A stretch of 64,000 nucleotides of DNA from Penium margaritaceum (Eukaryota; Streptophyta; Zygnematophyceae; Desmidiales; Peniaceae), in assembly GCA_023375785.1 (NCBI GenBank), contig SZWC01000082.1, positions 382,482 to 446,481 on the forward strand. The letters are read 5' to 3'. Each line of letters begins with the position of its first letter. Position 1 is the first letter of the stretch. The notes below the pieces were generated by a model. That model saw only the letters and a list, made by a program, of their open reading frames with translations, had not been told where the DNA came from and did no database searches. This document shows, piece after piece, positions 13,801 to 26,676 of the stretch. The position numbers and the translations under genes were made by a program.

Positions 13801-14749
13801 ACTTCTCGCAACCACTTGGAAGCACTTGCAACAACTTTCAAGCACTCGCAACCACTTGCAACCACTTGCAACCATGCATAACACCTCGCAACCACCCGCA
13901 ACCACTTGCAACCACTCAAAACAACTTGCAACCACTTACAACCAATCGCAACCACTCGCAACCACTCGCAACCACTCGAAACCACTCGCAAGCACTCACA
14001 ACCACTCACAAGCACTCACCACCACCTGCAACGTCTTGCAACGACTCACAACCACTCACAACCACTTGCAACGACGCGCAACCACTCACAACCACTCGCA
14101 ACCAGTTGCAGCCACTCGCAACCACTCGCAACCACTCGCAACCCCTTGCAGCCACTCGCAACAACTCGTAATCACTTGCAACCACTTGCAACCACTCACA
14201 ACCACTTGCAACGACTTACAACCGCTTGCAATCACTTGCAACCACTCACAGCCACTCGCAACAACTTGCAACCAATCACTACCATTGACAATCTTTTGAA
14301 ACAACTTGCAATCACTCGCAATCACTCGCAACTACTCGCAGCCACTCAAAACCACTCACAACTACTCGTAACTACTTGCAACCACTCGCAACCACTCGAA
14401 ACCATTCACAACCACATTCAACCACTCGCAACCATTCTTTTCCACTCACAGCCACTCGTAACCACTCGCAACCACTCACAACCATTTGCAACCACTCACA
14501 ACCACTTGCAACCACTTGCAACCACTCGCAGCCACTCGCAACCACTCAAAACCTCTTGTAACCAATTGCAACCACTTGCAACCACTCGCAACGATGCGCA
14601 ACTACTCCCAACCACTCGCAACCACTCGCAACAACTCGCGACCACTTGCAACCACTCGCAACCACTCGCAACCACTCGTAACCACTCACAACCACTTGAA
14701 ACCACTCGCAACCACTCAAAACAACTTGCAACCACTTGCAACCACTCGC

Positions 14750-15120
14750 AACCACTCGAAAAACTTGCAACCACTAGCAACCACTCCCAACCACTCGCAA
14801 CCACTTACAACAACTCGCAACCACTTGCAACCACTCGCAACCACTTGCAACCACTCGCAGCCACTCGCAACCACTCGCAACCACTCGCAACCACCCTGGG
14901 CAACTTGCAACCACTCCCAACCGTTCCCAACCACTTGCAACAACTGGCAACCACTCGCAACCACTCGCAACCACTCGAAACCACTGGCAACCACTTGCTA
15001 CCACTCGCAACCACTCGCAACCACTCGCAACCACTCGCAACCACTCGCAGCCATTCCCGACGACTCGGAACCTCTCGCGACTACTGGCAACTACTTGCAA
15101 CCTCTTGCAACCAATCCTAA
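14750..15120. repeat. Interspersed homologous block, copy 2 (partner 11,041-11,460)
   Basis: Landmarks CAACCACCCTGGGCAACTTG, CCAACCGTTCCC, CTTGCTACCACTCG, CATTCCCGACGACTCGG and CGCGACTACTGG follow the order of the partner block. Divergence is moderate, so this is older than the perfect HORs. Confidence 0.7.
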
Positions 15121-15880
15121 CCACTACAAACCACTTGAAGCCACTAACAACCACTCACAACCACTCGGAACCACTTTCAGCCACTCACAACCAATCGCAA
15201 CCACTCACAACCACTTGCAACCACTCACAACCACTCGCAACAACTCGCAACCATTCGCAACTACTCCCAACCACTCCCAATCACTTACAACCACTCGCAA
15301 CCACTCGCAACCACTTGCAACCACTCGCAACCACTTGCAACTTCTCGCAACCACTTGCAAACACTCACAACCACTTGCAACCACTTGTAACCATTTGCAA
15401 CCACTCGTAACCACTTGTAACAACTCGGAACCACTCGCAACCACACACAACCACTCGCAACTACCTGCAACCACTCGCAACCACTGGCAACCACTCCCAA
15501 CCTCTCGCAGCCACTCGCAACCACTTGCAACCACTCGCAAATACTCGCAACCACTCACAACCACTTGCAACCTCTCACAACCACTCGCAACCACTCGCAA
15601 CCACTCGCAACCACTCGCAACCACTTGCAACCACTCGCAACCACTCGCAACCACTCGTAACCACTCGCAACCAATCCTAACCACTCGCAACCACTCGCAA
15701 CCACCCGCAACCACTGGCTACCACTCGCAACCACATGTAGCCACTTGCAACCACTTGCAACCACTCACAACTACTCGCAACAAATGCAACCACTCGCACC
15801 CACTCGCAACCACTCGCATCCACTTGCAACCACTCACTACCACTTGCAACCACATGCAACCACTCGTAGCCACTCGCAAC

Positions 15881-16130
15881 CACTCGCAACCACTCGCAAC
15901 CACTCGTAACCACTTGCAACCACTCGCAACCACTCGCAACCACTCGCAATCACTTGCAACCTCTCACAACCAATTGTAACCACTTGCAACCACTCACAAC
16001 CACTCGCAACCACTCGCAACCACTCGTAACCACTTGCAACCACTCGCAACCACTCGCAACCACTCGCAATCACTTGCAACCTCTCACAACCAATTGTAAC
16101 CACTTGCAACCACTCACAACCACTCGCAAC
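15881..16130. repeat. 120-bp tandem duplication (12 decamers)
   Basis: The text of 15,901-16,010 recurs at 16,021-16,130, including CACTTGCAACCTCTCACAAC and CAATTGTAACC. The two copies are nearly identical, and the period is exactly twelve units. Confidence 0.9.
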
Positions 16131-16189
16131 CACTTGCAACCACTTGCAACAACTCACAACCACTCGCAACCACTCGCAACCACTCGCAA

Positions 16190-17700
16190 CCATTCGCAAC
16201 CACTCACAACCACTCACAACCACTGGCAACCACTCGCACTTGTAGCCACTTGGAACCACTCGCAGCCACTTGCAACAACTCCCAACCACTTGCAATCACT
16301 TGCACCACTCGCAACCAATCGCCACCACTTGCAACTACTTGCAAGCACTTCCAACCACTTGCAACCACTCGTAACCACTCGCAACCACTCGCAACCACTC
16401 ACAACCACTCGCAAGCAGTCGCAACCACTTGCTACCACTCGCAACCACTTACTACCATACGCAACCAGTCGAACCCACTCAAAACTTCTCGCAACCACAC
16501 AAAACCACTCCCGACCTCTCACTACCACTTGCAACTACTCGTCACCACTCACAACCACTCGCAAACACTCACAACCACTCGCAAGCACTCGTAACCACTC
16601 GCGACCACTTGCAACCACTCTCAACCACTTGCAACCACTCATAACCACTCGCAACCACTCGCAACCACTCGAAACCAGTTGCAATCACTTGCAGTCACTT
16701 GGAACCACTCGCAACTTCTCGCAACCACTCGGAACCACTCGCAACCACTTGCAACCACTCGCAACCACTCGCAACCACTCACAACCAATCGCAACCAATC
16801 GCAACCACTCACAACCACTCACAACCACTTGGAACGATTCACAACAGCTGGCAAGCATTCACAACCACTCGCAGTAACTCGCAACCACTCGCAACCACTC
16901 ACAACCACTCACAACCACTTGCAACCACTGGCAACCACTCGCACTTGCAACCACTCGGAACCACTCGCAGCCACTTGCAACCACTCGCAACCACTCGCAA
17001 TTGCTTGCACCACTTGCAACCAATTGTAACCAATTGCAACAAATTGCAAGCACTTGCAACAACTCGCAACCACTCGTAACCACTCGCAACCACTTGCAAC
17101 CACTCACAACCACTCGCAACCAATTGCAACCACTTGCAACAATTCACAACCACTCGCAACCACTCACAACCGCTTGCCACCACTGGCAACCACTCGCAAT
17201 CATACACAACCACTCGCACCCACTTTCAACCACTCGCAACCACGCTAAACCACTCCCAACGTCTAAAAAACCACTTGCAACCATTCCCAATCACTTGCAA
17301 CCACTCGCAACCACTCGCAACCACTTTCAACCACTCGCAACCACGCTAAACCACTCCCAACGTCTAAAAAACCACTTGCAACCATTCCCAATCACTTGCA
17401 ACCACTCGCAACCACTCGCAACCACTCACAACCACTCGCAATCATTCGTGACTACTCGCGACCATTTGCAATGACTTGCAACCACTCGCAACCACTCGCA
17501 ACCACTTGCAACCACTCGCAACCATTTGTAACCACTCACATCTAATCGTAACCACTCGCAACCACTCACAACCACTCGCAAACACTTACAACCACTCACA
17601 ACAACTCGCAACCACTCGCAACCAATTGCAACCACTCACAACCACTCGCAACCACTCACAACTCCTCGCAATCACTGGAAACCACTCGCACTTGCAACCA
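16190..17700. repeat. Module A, cluster 2
   Basis: The ~0.7-kb module reappears with 6-bp short units near 16,236, 16,942 and 17,688 (spacings 706 and 746 bp). The CATACGCAACC/CATACACAACC blocks are near 16,455 and 17,205. Its second half overlaps the segmental duplication of the window start. Confidence 0.75.
16854..17700. repeat. Segmental duplication, copy 2 (partner 1-838)
   Basis: Matches the window start unit by unit from AGCATTCACAACCACTCGCA onward, including both A-rich insertions (17,244 and 17,345). The right end of homology, CTCGCACTTGCAACCACTCG near 17,685-17,703, is exactly where the 40-bp HOR begins. In copy 1 the corresponding point runs on into ordinary decamers. Confidence 0.88.
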
Positions 17701-19740
17701 CTCGGAACCATTCGCAACCACTCGTACCCACTTGCAACCACTCGGAACCATTCGCAACCACTCGTACCCACTTGCAACCACTCGGAACCATTCGCAACCA
17801 CTCGTACCCACTTGCAACCACTCGGAACCATTCGCAACCACTCGTACCCACTTGCAACCACTCGGAACCATTCGCAACCACTCGTACCCACTTGCAACCA
17901 CTCGGAACCATTCGCAACCACTCGTACCCACTTGCAACCACTCGGAACCATTCGCAACCACTCGTACCCACTTGCAACCACTCGGAACCATTCGCAACCA
18001 CTCGTACCCACTTGCAACCACTCGGAACCATTCGCAACCACTCGTACCCACTTGCAACCACTCGGAACCATTCGCAACCACTCGTACCCACTTGCAACCA
18101 CTCGGAACCATTCGCAACCACTCGTACCCACTTGCAACCACTCGGAACCATTCGCAACCACTCGTACCCACTTGCAACCACTCGGAACCATTCGCAACCA
18201 CTCGTACCCACTTGCAACCACTCGGAACCATTCGCAACCACTCGTACCCACTTGCAACCACTCGGAACCATTCGCAACCACTCGTACCCACTTGCAACCA
18301 CTCGGAACCATTCGCAACCACTCGTACCCACTTGCAACCACTCGGAACCATTCGCAACCACTCGTACCCACTTGCAACCACTCGGAACCATTCGCAACCA
18401 CTCGTACCCACTTGCAACCACTCGGAACCATTCGCAACCACTCGTACCCACTTGCAACCACTCGGAACCATTCGCAACCACTCGTACCCACTTGCAACCA
18501 CTCGGAACCATTCGCAACCACTCGTACCCACTTGCAACCACTCGGAACCATTCGCAACCACTCGTACCCACTTGCAACCACTCGGAACCATTCGCAACCA
18601 CTCGTACCCACTTGCAACCACTCGGAACCATTCGCAACCACTCGTACCCACTTGCAACCACTCGGAACCATTCGCAACCACTCGTACCCACTTGCAACCA
18701 CTCGGAACCATTCGCAACCACTCGTACCCACTTGCAACCACTCGGAACCATTCGCAACCACTCGTACCCACTTGCAACCACTCGGAACCATTCGCAACCA
18801 CTCGTACCCACTTGCAACCACTCGGAACCATTCGCAACCACTCGTACCCACTTGCAACCACTCGGAACCATTCGCAACCACTCGTACCCACTTGCAACCA
18901 CTCGGAACCATTCGCAACCACTCGTACCCACTTGCAACCACTCGGAACCATTCGCAACCACTCGTACCCACTTGCAACCACTCGGAACCATTCGCAACCA
19001 CTCGTACCCACTTGCAACCACTCGGAACCATTCGCAACCACTCGTACCCACTTGCAACCACTCGGAACCATTCGCAACCACTCGTACCCACTTGCAACCA
19101 CTCGGAACCATTCGCAACCACTCGTACCCACTTGCAACCACTCGGAACCATTCGCAACCACTCGTACCCACTTGCAACCACTCGGAACCATTCGCAACCA
19201 CTCGTACCCACTTGCAACCACTCGGAACCATTCGCAACCACTCGTACCCACTTGCAACCACTCGGAACCATTCGCAACCACTCGTACCCACTTGCAACCA
19301 CTCGGAACCATTCGCAACCACTCGTACCCACTTGCAACCACTCGGAACCATTCGCAACCACTCGTACCCACTTGCAACCACTCGGAACCATTCGCAACCA
19401 CTCGTACCCACTTGCAACCACTCGGAACCATTCGCAACCACTCGTACCCACTTGCAACCACTCGGAACCATTCGCAACCACTCGTACCCACTTGCAACCA
19501 CTCGGAACCATTCGCAACCACTCGTACCCACTTGCAACCACTCGGAACCATTCGCAACCACTCGTACCCACTTGCAACCACTCGGAACCATTCGCAACCA
19601 CTCGTACCCACTTGCAACCACTCGGAACCATTCGCAACCACTCGTACCCACTTGCAACCACTCGGAACCATTCGCAACCACTCGTACCCACTTGCAACCA
19701 CTCGGAACCATTCGCAACCACTCGTACCCACTTGCAACCA
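17691..19740. repeat. 40-bp higher-order repeat, 51 copies
   Basis: Unit of four decamers: CTCGGAACCA, TTCGCAACCA, CTCGTACCCA, CTTGCAACCA. Counting from 17,701 there are exactly 51 periods to 19,740, then CTCGTAACCA breaks the pattern. I see no mismatch among copies. Forty is not a multiple of three, so the plus-strand frames read the same 40-residue cycle and stay open for 671-803 codons. These are by-products. Perfect identity means recent expansion or assembly collapse/expansion. Confidence 0.97.
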
Positions 19741-19830
19741 CTCGTAACCACTCACAACCACTGGCAACCACTCGCAACCACTTGCAACCACTCACAACCA
19801 CTTGCAACCACTTGCAACCAATCGCAACCA

Positions 19831-20240
19831 CTCGCAACCACTCGCAACCACTCGCAACCATTTGCAACCATTCGCTACCACTTGTAACCACTTGCAAGCA
19901 CTCTTAAGCACTCGCAACCACTCCCGATCACTTGCAACCAATCGCAACCACTCGTAACCACTCACAACCACTCGTAACCACTCGCAACCAATCACAACCA
20001 GTGGCAACCACTTGCAACCACTCGCAACCACTCGTAACCACTCGCAACCACTCGCAACCACTCGCAACCATTTGCAACCATTTGCTACCACTTGTAACCA
20101 CTTGCAAGCACTCTTAAGCACTCGCAACCACTCCCGATCACTTGCAACCAATCGCAACCACTCGTAACCACTCACAACCACTCGTAACCACTCGCAACCA
20201 ATCACAACCAGTGGCAACCACTTGCAACCACTCGCAACCA
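19831..20240. repeat. 210-bp tandem duplication (21 decamers)
   Basis: The series TTTGCAACCA, TTCGCTACCA, CTTGTAACCA, CTTGCAAGCA, CTCTTAAGCA, CTCCCGATCA starts at 19,861 and recurs at 20,071. A diverged version of this series (CTACCACTTGTAACC, CAAGCACTCTTAAACACTCG) also lies at about 3,800-3,840. The cassette therefore has an older interspersed relative. Confidence 0.88.
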
Positions 20241-21204
20241 CTCACAATCACTCACAACCACTTGCAAGCACTCGCAACCACTCGCAACCACTCACAACCA
20301 CTCACAGCCACTTGCTACCACTCGCAAGCACTCGAACCAATTGTAACCACTCGCAACTTTGCAAAACCACTTGCAACCACTCAGAACCACTTGAAACCAC
20401 TCGCAACCACTCTCAATCACTCACAGCCAGTCACAACCACTTACAACTACTTGCAACCACTCGCAACCACTCGCAACCACTTGTAACCAATTACAACTAC
20501 TTACAACCACTTGCAACCACTCGCAACCACTTGCAACCACTCACAACCACTCTCAACCACTCGCAGCTACTCACAACCACTCGCAACCACTCGCAACCAC
20601 TCGCAACCACTCGCAACCACTCGCAATCACTTACAACCACTTGCAACCACTCGTAACAAATCGTAACCACTCGCATCCACTTGCACCCACTCGCAACCAT
20701 TGGCAACCACTCCGAACCATTCGCAACCACTTGCAACCACTTACAACAACTCGGAACCACCCGCAAACTCTCGCAACCACAAAAAACCAATCGCAAGCAC
20801 TCGCAACCACTAGCAACCACTCGCAACCACGGGCATCCACTTACAACCACTCGCAACCACTCGCGACCACTCGCAACCTCTGGCAACCACTCGCAACAAG
20901 TCGTAACCACTCGGAACCACTCGAAACCACTCACAACTGCTCATAACCACTTGCAACCACTTGCAAGCAGTCGCAAGCACTCGCAACCACTCCCAACCAC
21001 TAGCAACCACTCGCAACCACTCGCAATAACTTACAACCACTCATACAATCGCAACCGCTTGCAACATCTTGTTAAAACTCGCAACCACTTGCACCCACTC
21101 GCAACCACTTGCAATGACTTGCAACAATTCAAAACCACTCGCAAGCACTCACAACCACTTGCAACCACTCGCAACCACTTGCAACCTCTCGCAACCACTC
21201 GCAA

Positions 21205-21320
21205 CCAATCCCAAAAACTTGCAACCACTCCTAGCCACTCGCAACCATTCGCTCCCATTTGCAACCACTTGCAACCACTCGCAACCACTTGCAACCACTC
21301 GCAAACAACTCCCAGCCAGT
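21205..21320. repeat. Module B cassette, copy 2
   Basis: Landmarks CCAAAAACTTG, CTCCTAGCC, TTCGCTCCCATTTG and the 11-bp unit CAAACAACTCC follow the order of the 13.2-kb copy. Confidence 0.6.
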
Positions 21321-23162
21321 TGCAACCACTCCCAACCACTGGAAACCACTTGCAACCACTCAGAGCCACTCGCAACCACTGGGGACCACTTGCAAGTACT
21401 CGCACACACTCGCAACCAGTCGCAACCAATGGCAGCCACTCGCAATCACTTACAACCACTGGCAATCACTTGCAACCGCTCGCAACCACTCGCAACAACT
21501 TGCAACCACTCCCAACCACTCGCAACCACTTGCAGCCATTCAAAACCCCTCATAACCACTCGCAACCACTCGCAACTTCTCGCAACCACTTGCAACCACT
21601 TGCAACCACTCTCAACCACGCATATCCACTTGCAACCACTCGCAACCACTCAGAACCACTTGCAACCACTTACAACCACTCCGAACCACTCGCAACCACT
21701 CGCAACCACTGGCATTTACTCGTAACCACTCGCAACCACTCGCAACCACTCACACCCACTCACAACAAGTTGTTAGTCCTCGCAACCACTTGTAGCCACT
21801 CACAACCACTCACAACCGATCGCAACCACTCGCAACCATGCACAACCACTTGCAAATACTCACAACCACTTGCTACCACTCACAACCACACACAACCACT
21901 CACAACCACTCGCAACCACTTACAACAACACGCAACCACTGGCAACCACTGGCAACCACTCGCAACCACTTGCAACCACTCGCAACCACTCACAACCAGA
22001 CAAAACCTATTGCAACCACTCGCAACCACCTGCAACCACTTGCAATCATGCGCAACTAATCCCAACCACTCGTAACAACTTGCAACAACTTGCAACCACT
22101 CGCGACCAATTGCAACCACTCGCAACTACTCGCAAGTACTCGTAACCACTTGCAACCATTCGTAACCACTCGCAACCACTCGCAACCACTTCCAACCGCT
22201 TGCAACAACTCGCATCCACTCGCAACCACTCGCAACCACAAGCAACCACTTGCAACCACTCGCAACCACTTACAACAACTCGCAACCACTTGCAACCACC
22301 TTCAACCACTTGCAACCACTTTCAACCACTCGCAACCACATGTAACCACTCCCAACCACTTGCAACTACTCACAACCACTCACCACCTCTTGCCACCACT
22401 TGCAACCTCTTGCAACCATTCGTAACCACTCGCAACCACTCGCAACCACTCACAACCACTTTCTGGGACTCGCAACCACTTGCAACCGCCTGCAACCACT
22501 CGCAGCCACTTGCAACCAATCGCAACCACTCACAACCATTGGCAACCACTCACAACCACATCCAATTGATCGCAATAACACGCAACCACTCCCAACCACT
22601 ACAAACCACTCACAACCACTCGCAACTACAAGCAACCACTCGCAACCACTCACAACCATTTGTAACCGCTTCCAACCAATTGCAACCACTCTTATCCACC
22701 TACAGCCACTTGTAACCACTCGCAACCACTGGCAACCACTCGCAACCACACAAGACGTCTAGCAACCACTCGCAACCACTTGCAACCACTCGCAACCATG
22801 CGCAAACTCTTCCAACCACTCCCAATCACTCGCAACCACTTGCTACCACTCGCAACCACTCGCAACCACTCGTAACCACTCGCAACAACTCGGAACCACT
22901 CACAACCACATGCAACCACTTGCAACCACTTGCAACCACTCGCAACCACTCGCAACCACTCGCAACCACTAGCAACCACTTGCAAGCACTCGCAACCACT
23001 CGCGACCACTAGCAACCACTCGCAACAATTTATAGCGCCTCGTATCCACTCGCAACCATTCGCAGCCACTTGCAACCACTTGCAACCACTCACAACCACT
23101 GGCAACCACTGAAAACCACTTGCAACCGCTCGCAACCAATCGCAACTACTCGCAACCTCTCG

Positions 23163-23280
23163 CAATCAAAACCAAACACTCACAACCACTCCCAGGAACT
23201 CGCAACCACTTCCAACCACTCGCAACCACTCGCAACCACTTGCAACCACTCGCAACCACTCACACACAACTCGCAGCCAC
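23163..23280. repeat. Module B cassette, copy 3 (diverged)
   Basis: Contains AACCAAACACTCAC, CTCCCAGGAACTCG and a phase-shifting CACACAACTCG, but lacks the CTCCCATT landmark. Assignment is weaker than for the other copies. Confidence 0.45.
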
Positions 23281-25704
23281 TCGCAACCACTCCCAACCAA
23301 TCGTAACCACTCGCAACCACTCACAACCACTCGCAACTACTGGGAACCACTCGCAACTACTCGCAACCACTCGCAACCACTCGCAATCGCTTGGAACTAT
23401 TCCAAATCACTTGCAACCACTCGCAAGCACTTGCAACCAGTTCCAACCACTCGCAGCCACTCGCAGCCACTCACAACCACTCGTAACCACTCGCAACCAG
23501 TCCCAACCACTCGCAACCACTTGCAACCACTTGCAACCACTCCCAACTATTTGCAACGACATGCAACCACTTTCAACCATGCGTAGCCACTCGCAACCAC
23601 TCGCAACCGCTCGTAACCACTTGGAACCTCTCGCAACCACTTACAACCAATTGTAAGTACTTGCAACCACTAATAACCACTTGCAACCACTCCTAACCAC
23701 TCGCAACCACTGGTAACCACTCACAACCACTCACAACCACTTGCAACCACTTGCAACGACTCGCAACCACTCATAACCACTTGCAACCACTTGTAACCAC
23801 TCGCAACTTCTCCCAACCTCTCACAACCGCTCGCAACCACCCACAACCACTCGCAACCACTCGCAACCAGTCGTAACCACTCGCAACCACTTGGAACCAC
23901 TCGCAACCACTCCCAACCACTTGCAAGTACTCGCAACCACTAGCAACCACTCACAACCACGTAACCACTTGCAACCACTCGCAACTACTCACAACCACTC
24001 GCAACCATTCGCAACCACACGCAACCACGTGCAACCACTTGCAACCACCCATAACCACTTGCGACCACTCGCAACCACTTGCAGCCACTCGCAACCACTC
24101 GAAACTACTCACAACCACTCGCAAGCACTCCCAACTTCTCGTAACCACTCAAAACCACTTACAACCACTTGCAAGCACTCGCAACCACTCCCAACGACTT
24201 ACAACGACTCACAACCACTTGCAACCTCTCGCAACCACTCACGACCAACCTTAACCACTCGCAACCCCTCACAACCATTTGCAACCACTCACAACCACTC
24301 GCAACAACTTGCAAGCCCTGGCAACCAATTCCAACCACGTACTACCTCTCGCAACCACTCACAACCACTCGCAACCACTCGCAACCACTTGCAACCACGT
24401 ACAACCACTGGCAACCAGTTGCAACCACTCACAACCATTTGCAACTACTCACAACTACTCACGACCAGTCACAACCACTCGCAACTACTCCCAACCACTC
24501 GCAACCACTCACAACCACTCGCAACGACTTGCAACCACTTACAACCACTTGCAACCACTCGCACTCACTTTCAACCACACACAGCCACTTGCAACCACTC
24601 CCAACCACTCGCAACCACTTGTAGCCACTCGCAACCAGTCGAAACCACATGCAAGCACTCGCAACCACTGGCAACCACTTGCAACCACATGCAACCACTC
24701 GCAACCATTTGCTACCACTTGCAACAACTCGCATCCATGGGTAGCCACTCGCAAGCACTCGCAACCACTCGCAACCATTCGGAACCACTCCCAACCACTT
24801 ACACCCACTCGCAACCACTCGCAACCACTCACAACCACTCGCAACAACTTGCAACCACTCGCAACCACTTACAACCACTCCCAACCACTCGCAACCACTT
24901 GCAACCACTTGTAACCACTCGCAACCACTACCAACCACTCGCAACCACTTGAAACCACTCAGAACCACTTGCAACGACTCGCAACTACTTGCAACCACTT
25001 GCAACCACTCGCAGCCAATCGCAACCACTCGCAACCACTAACAACCACTAGCAACCACTCCCAACAACTTGCAATCGGTCGCAATCACTCGCAACCACTC
25101 GCAACCACTCAAAACCACTCACAGCCACTCGCAACCACTTGCAACCACTCGCAACCACTCGTAGCCATTTGCAACCACTTGCAACTACTCGCAACCACTC
25201 GCATCCACTCGTAGCCACTCATAACTACTCGCAACCACTCGCAACCACTCGCAACCATTTGCAACCAATCGTAACCACTTGCAACCAATCGCAACCACTC
25301 GCAACCAGTCGTAACCACTTGCAACCACTGGCAACCATGCGCAACCACTCCCGACCACTCACAACCACTTGCGACCACTTGCAACCACTCGCAACGACTC
25401 GCAACCACTCGTAACCACTTGCAACCACTCGTAACCACTTGCAACCACTCGAAACCACTCCCAGCCACTTGCAACCACTGGCAACCACTGGCAACCACTC
25501 GCAACCACATGCAACCACTAGTAACCACTCGCATCCACTCGGAACCACTTGCAACCACTCGCAACAACTCGTAACCACTCGCAACCACTCGCCACCACTT
25601 GCAACCACTTGCAACCACTTGCAACCACTCACAACCTTTGCCAACCACTCACAACCACTTACAACCACTCGCACCCAATCGCAAGCACTCGCAACCACTC
25701 GCAA

Positions 25705-25830
25705 CTGATCCCAAACACTCGTATACACTCCCAGCTTCTCACAGCCACTTGCTCCCACTTGAACCACTTGCACCCACTCGCAACCACTTGCAACCACTTG
25801 CAACCACTCTCACACAACTCGCAACCACTC
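25705..25830. repeat. Module B cassette, copy 4
   Basis: Landmarks ATCCCAAACACTCG, CTCCCAGCTTCTC, CTTGCTCCCACTTG and CACACAACTCG in the order of the 13.2-kb copy. A 9-bp unit (AACCACTTG) adds a further phase shift. Confidence 0.6.
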
Positions 25831-26670
25831 GCAGCCATTCGCAACCACTCAGAAGAACTCGCAATCACTCGCAACCACTCATAACCACTCGCAACCACTG
25901 GCAACAACTTGCAAGTACTCGCGACAACTCGCAACCACTCGCAACCACTTCCAACCACCTCCAACAACTCGCAACCACTCCGGCCACTCACAACCACTTG
26001 TAACCACTGACAACCACTCGCAACCACTCGCAACCACTAGCAACCACTTGCAACTACTTGCAACCACTTGTAACGACTTGCAACAACTTCCAACCATGCG
26101 TAACTACTCGCAACCACTCGCAAGCACTCTCAACCCTCTGGAACCACTCGCAAGCACTTACAACCACTCGCAACCACTCGCAACCACTCACAACCACTCG
26201 CAACCACTTGTAACCACTTGCAACCACTCGTAACCAATCGCAACCACTCACAACCACTTGTAACCACCTGAAACCACTTGCAACCACTCGCAACAACTCG
26301 CAACAACTCGCAACCACTCGTAACCACTCGCAACCAATCGTAAGCACTCGCAAGCACTCCCAACCACTCACAACCACTCACAACCACTCTCAATTACTCG
26401 CAACCAGTCGCAACCAGTCGTAACCACTCGCAATCACTTGTAACCACTGGCAACCACTCTTATCGACTTGCAACTACTCGCAACCACTCAGAACCACTCA
26501 CAACCACTCGCAACCACTCGCAACCACTCGCAACCACTCGCAACTACTCGCAACCACTTGCAACCACTCGCAACCACTCGCAACCACTCGCAACCACTCG
26601 CAACCACTTGCAACCATTTGCAACTACTCACAACCACTTGCAACCTCTCGCAACCACTTGCAACCACTTG

Positions 26671-26676
26671 CAAGTT
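26671..26676. other. Junction of the 10-bp and 11-bp satellites
   Basis: The last decamers read CAACCACTTGCAACCACTTG and run into CAAGTTGTGCCATAG within a few bases. There is no intervening unique sequence, target-site duplication or transposon end. The strand asymmetry flips here: the plus strand goes from C-rich to G/T-rich. The first 11-bp units are already slightly divergent. Confidence 0.95.

Larger units (their letters stand above)
1..26673. repeat. 10-bp satellite domain, unit CAACCACTCG
   Basis: Seen directly: the whole interval is a near-continuous head-to-tail array of a 10-bp unit. The consensus is CAACCACTCG, and the commonest variants end in TG or CA. Other frequent changes are CAACCACTCC, TAACCACTCG, CAGCCACTCG, CAATCACTCG and CAACAACTCG. 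Phase is kept for kilobases, broken by occasional short units (6 or 9 bp) and long units (11 bp). The plus strand is C-rich and G-poor (canonical unit 5 C, 3 A, 1 T, 1 G). All six frames of the canonical unit are open, giving cyclic peptides QPLATTRNHS (plus) and RVVASGCEWL (minus). I regard those as by-products. No stretch over 300 bp looks like anything other than this repeat. The left end is cut by the window edge. Function unknown; most likely heterochromatic satellite. Confidence 0.98.

Noticed and set aside
17691-19740. CRISPR-like array (40-bp period)
   Set aside because: All four decamers of each unit are identical between copies; no spacer diversity.
17476-19887. 803-codon plus-strand and 711-741-codon minus-strand open frames
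   Set aside because: By-products of the 40-bp HOR; several overlapping frames are equally open.
1-26673. G-quadruplex array on the minus strand
   Set aside because: The minus strand has only GG pairs spaced by the unit, not runs of three or more G; at best weak two-layer structures, which I cannot support from sequence alone.
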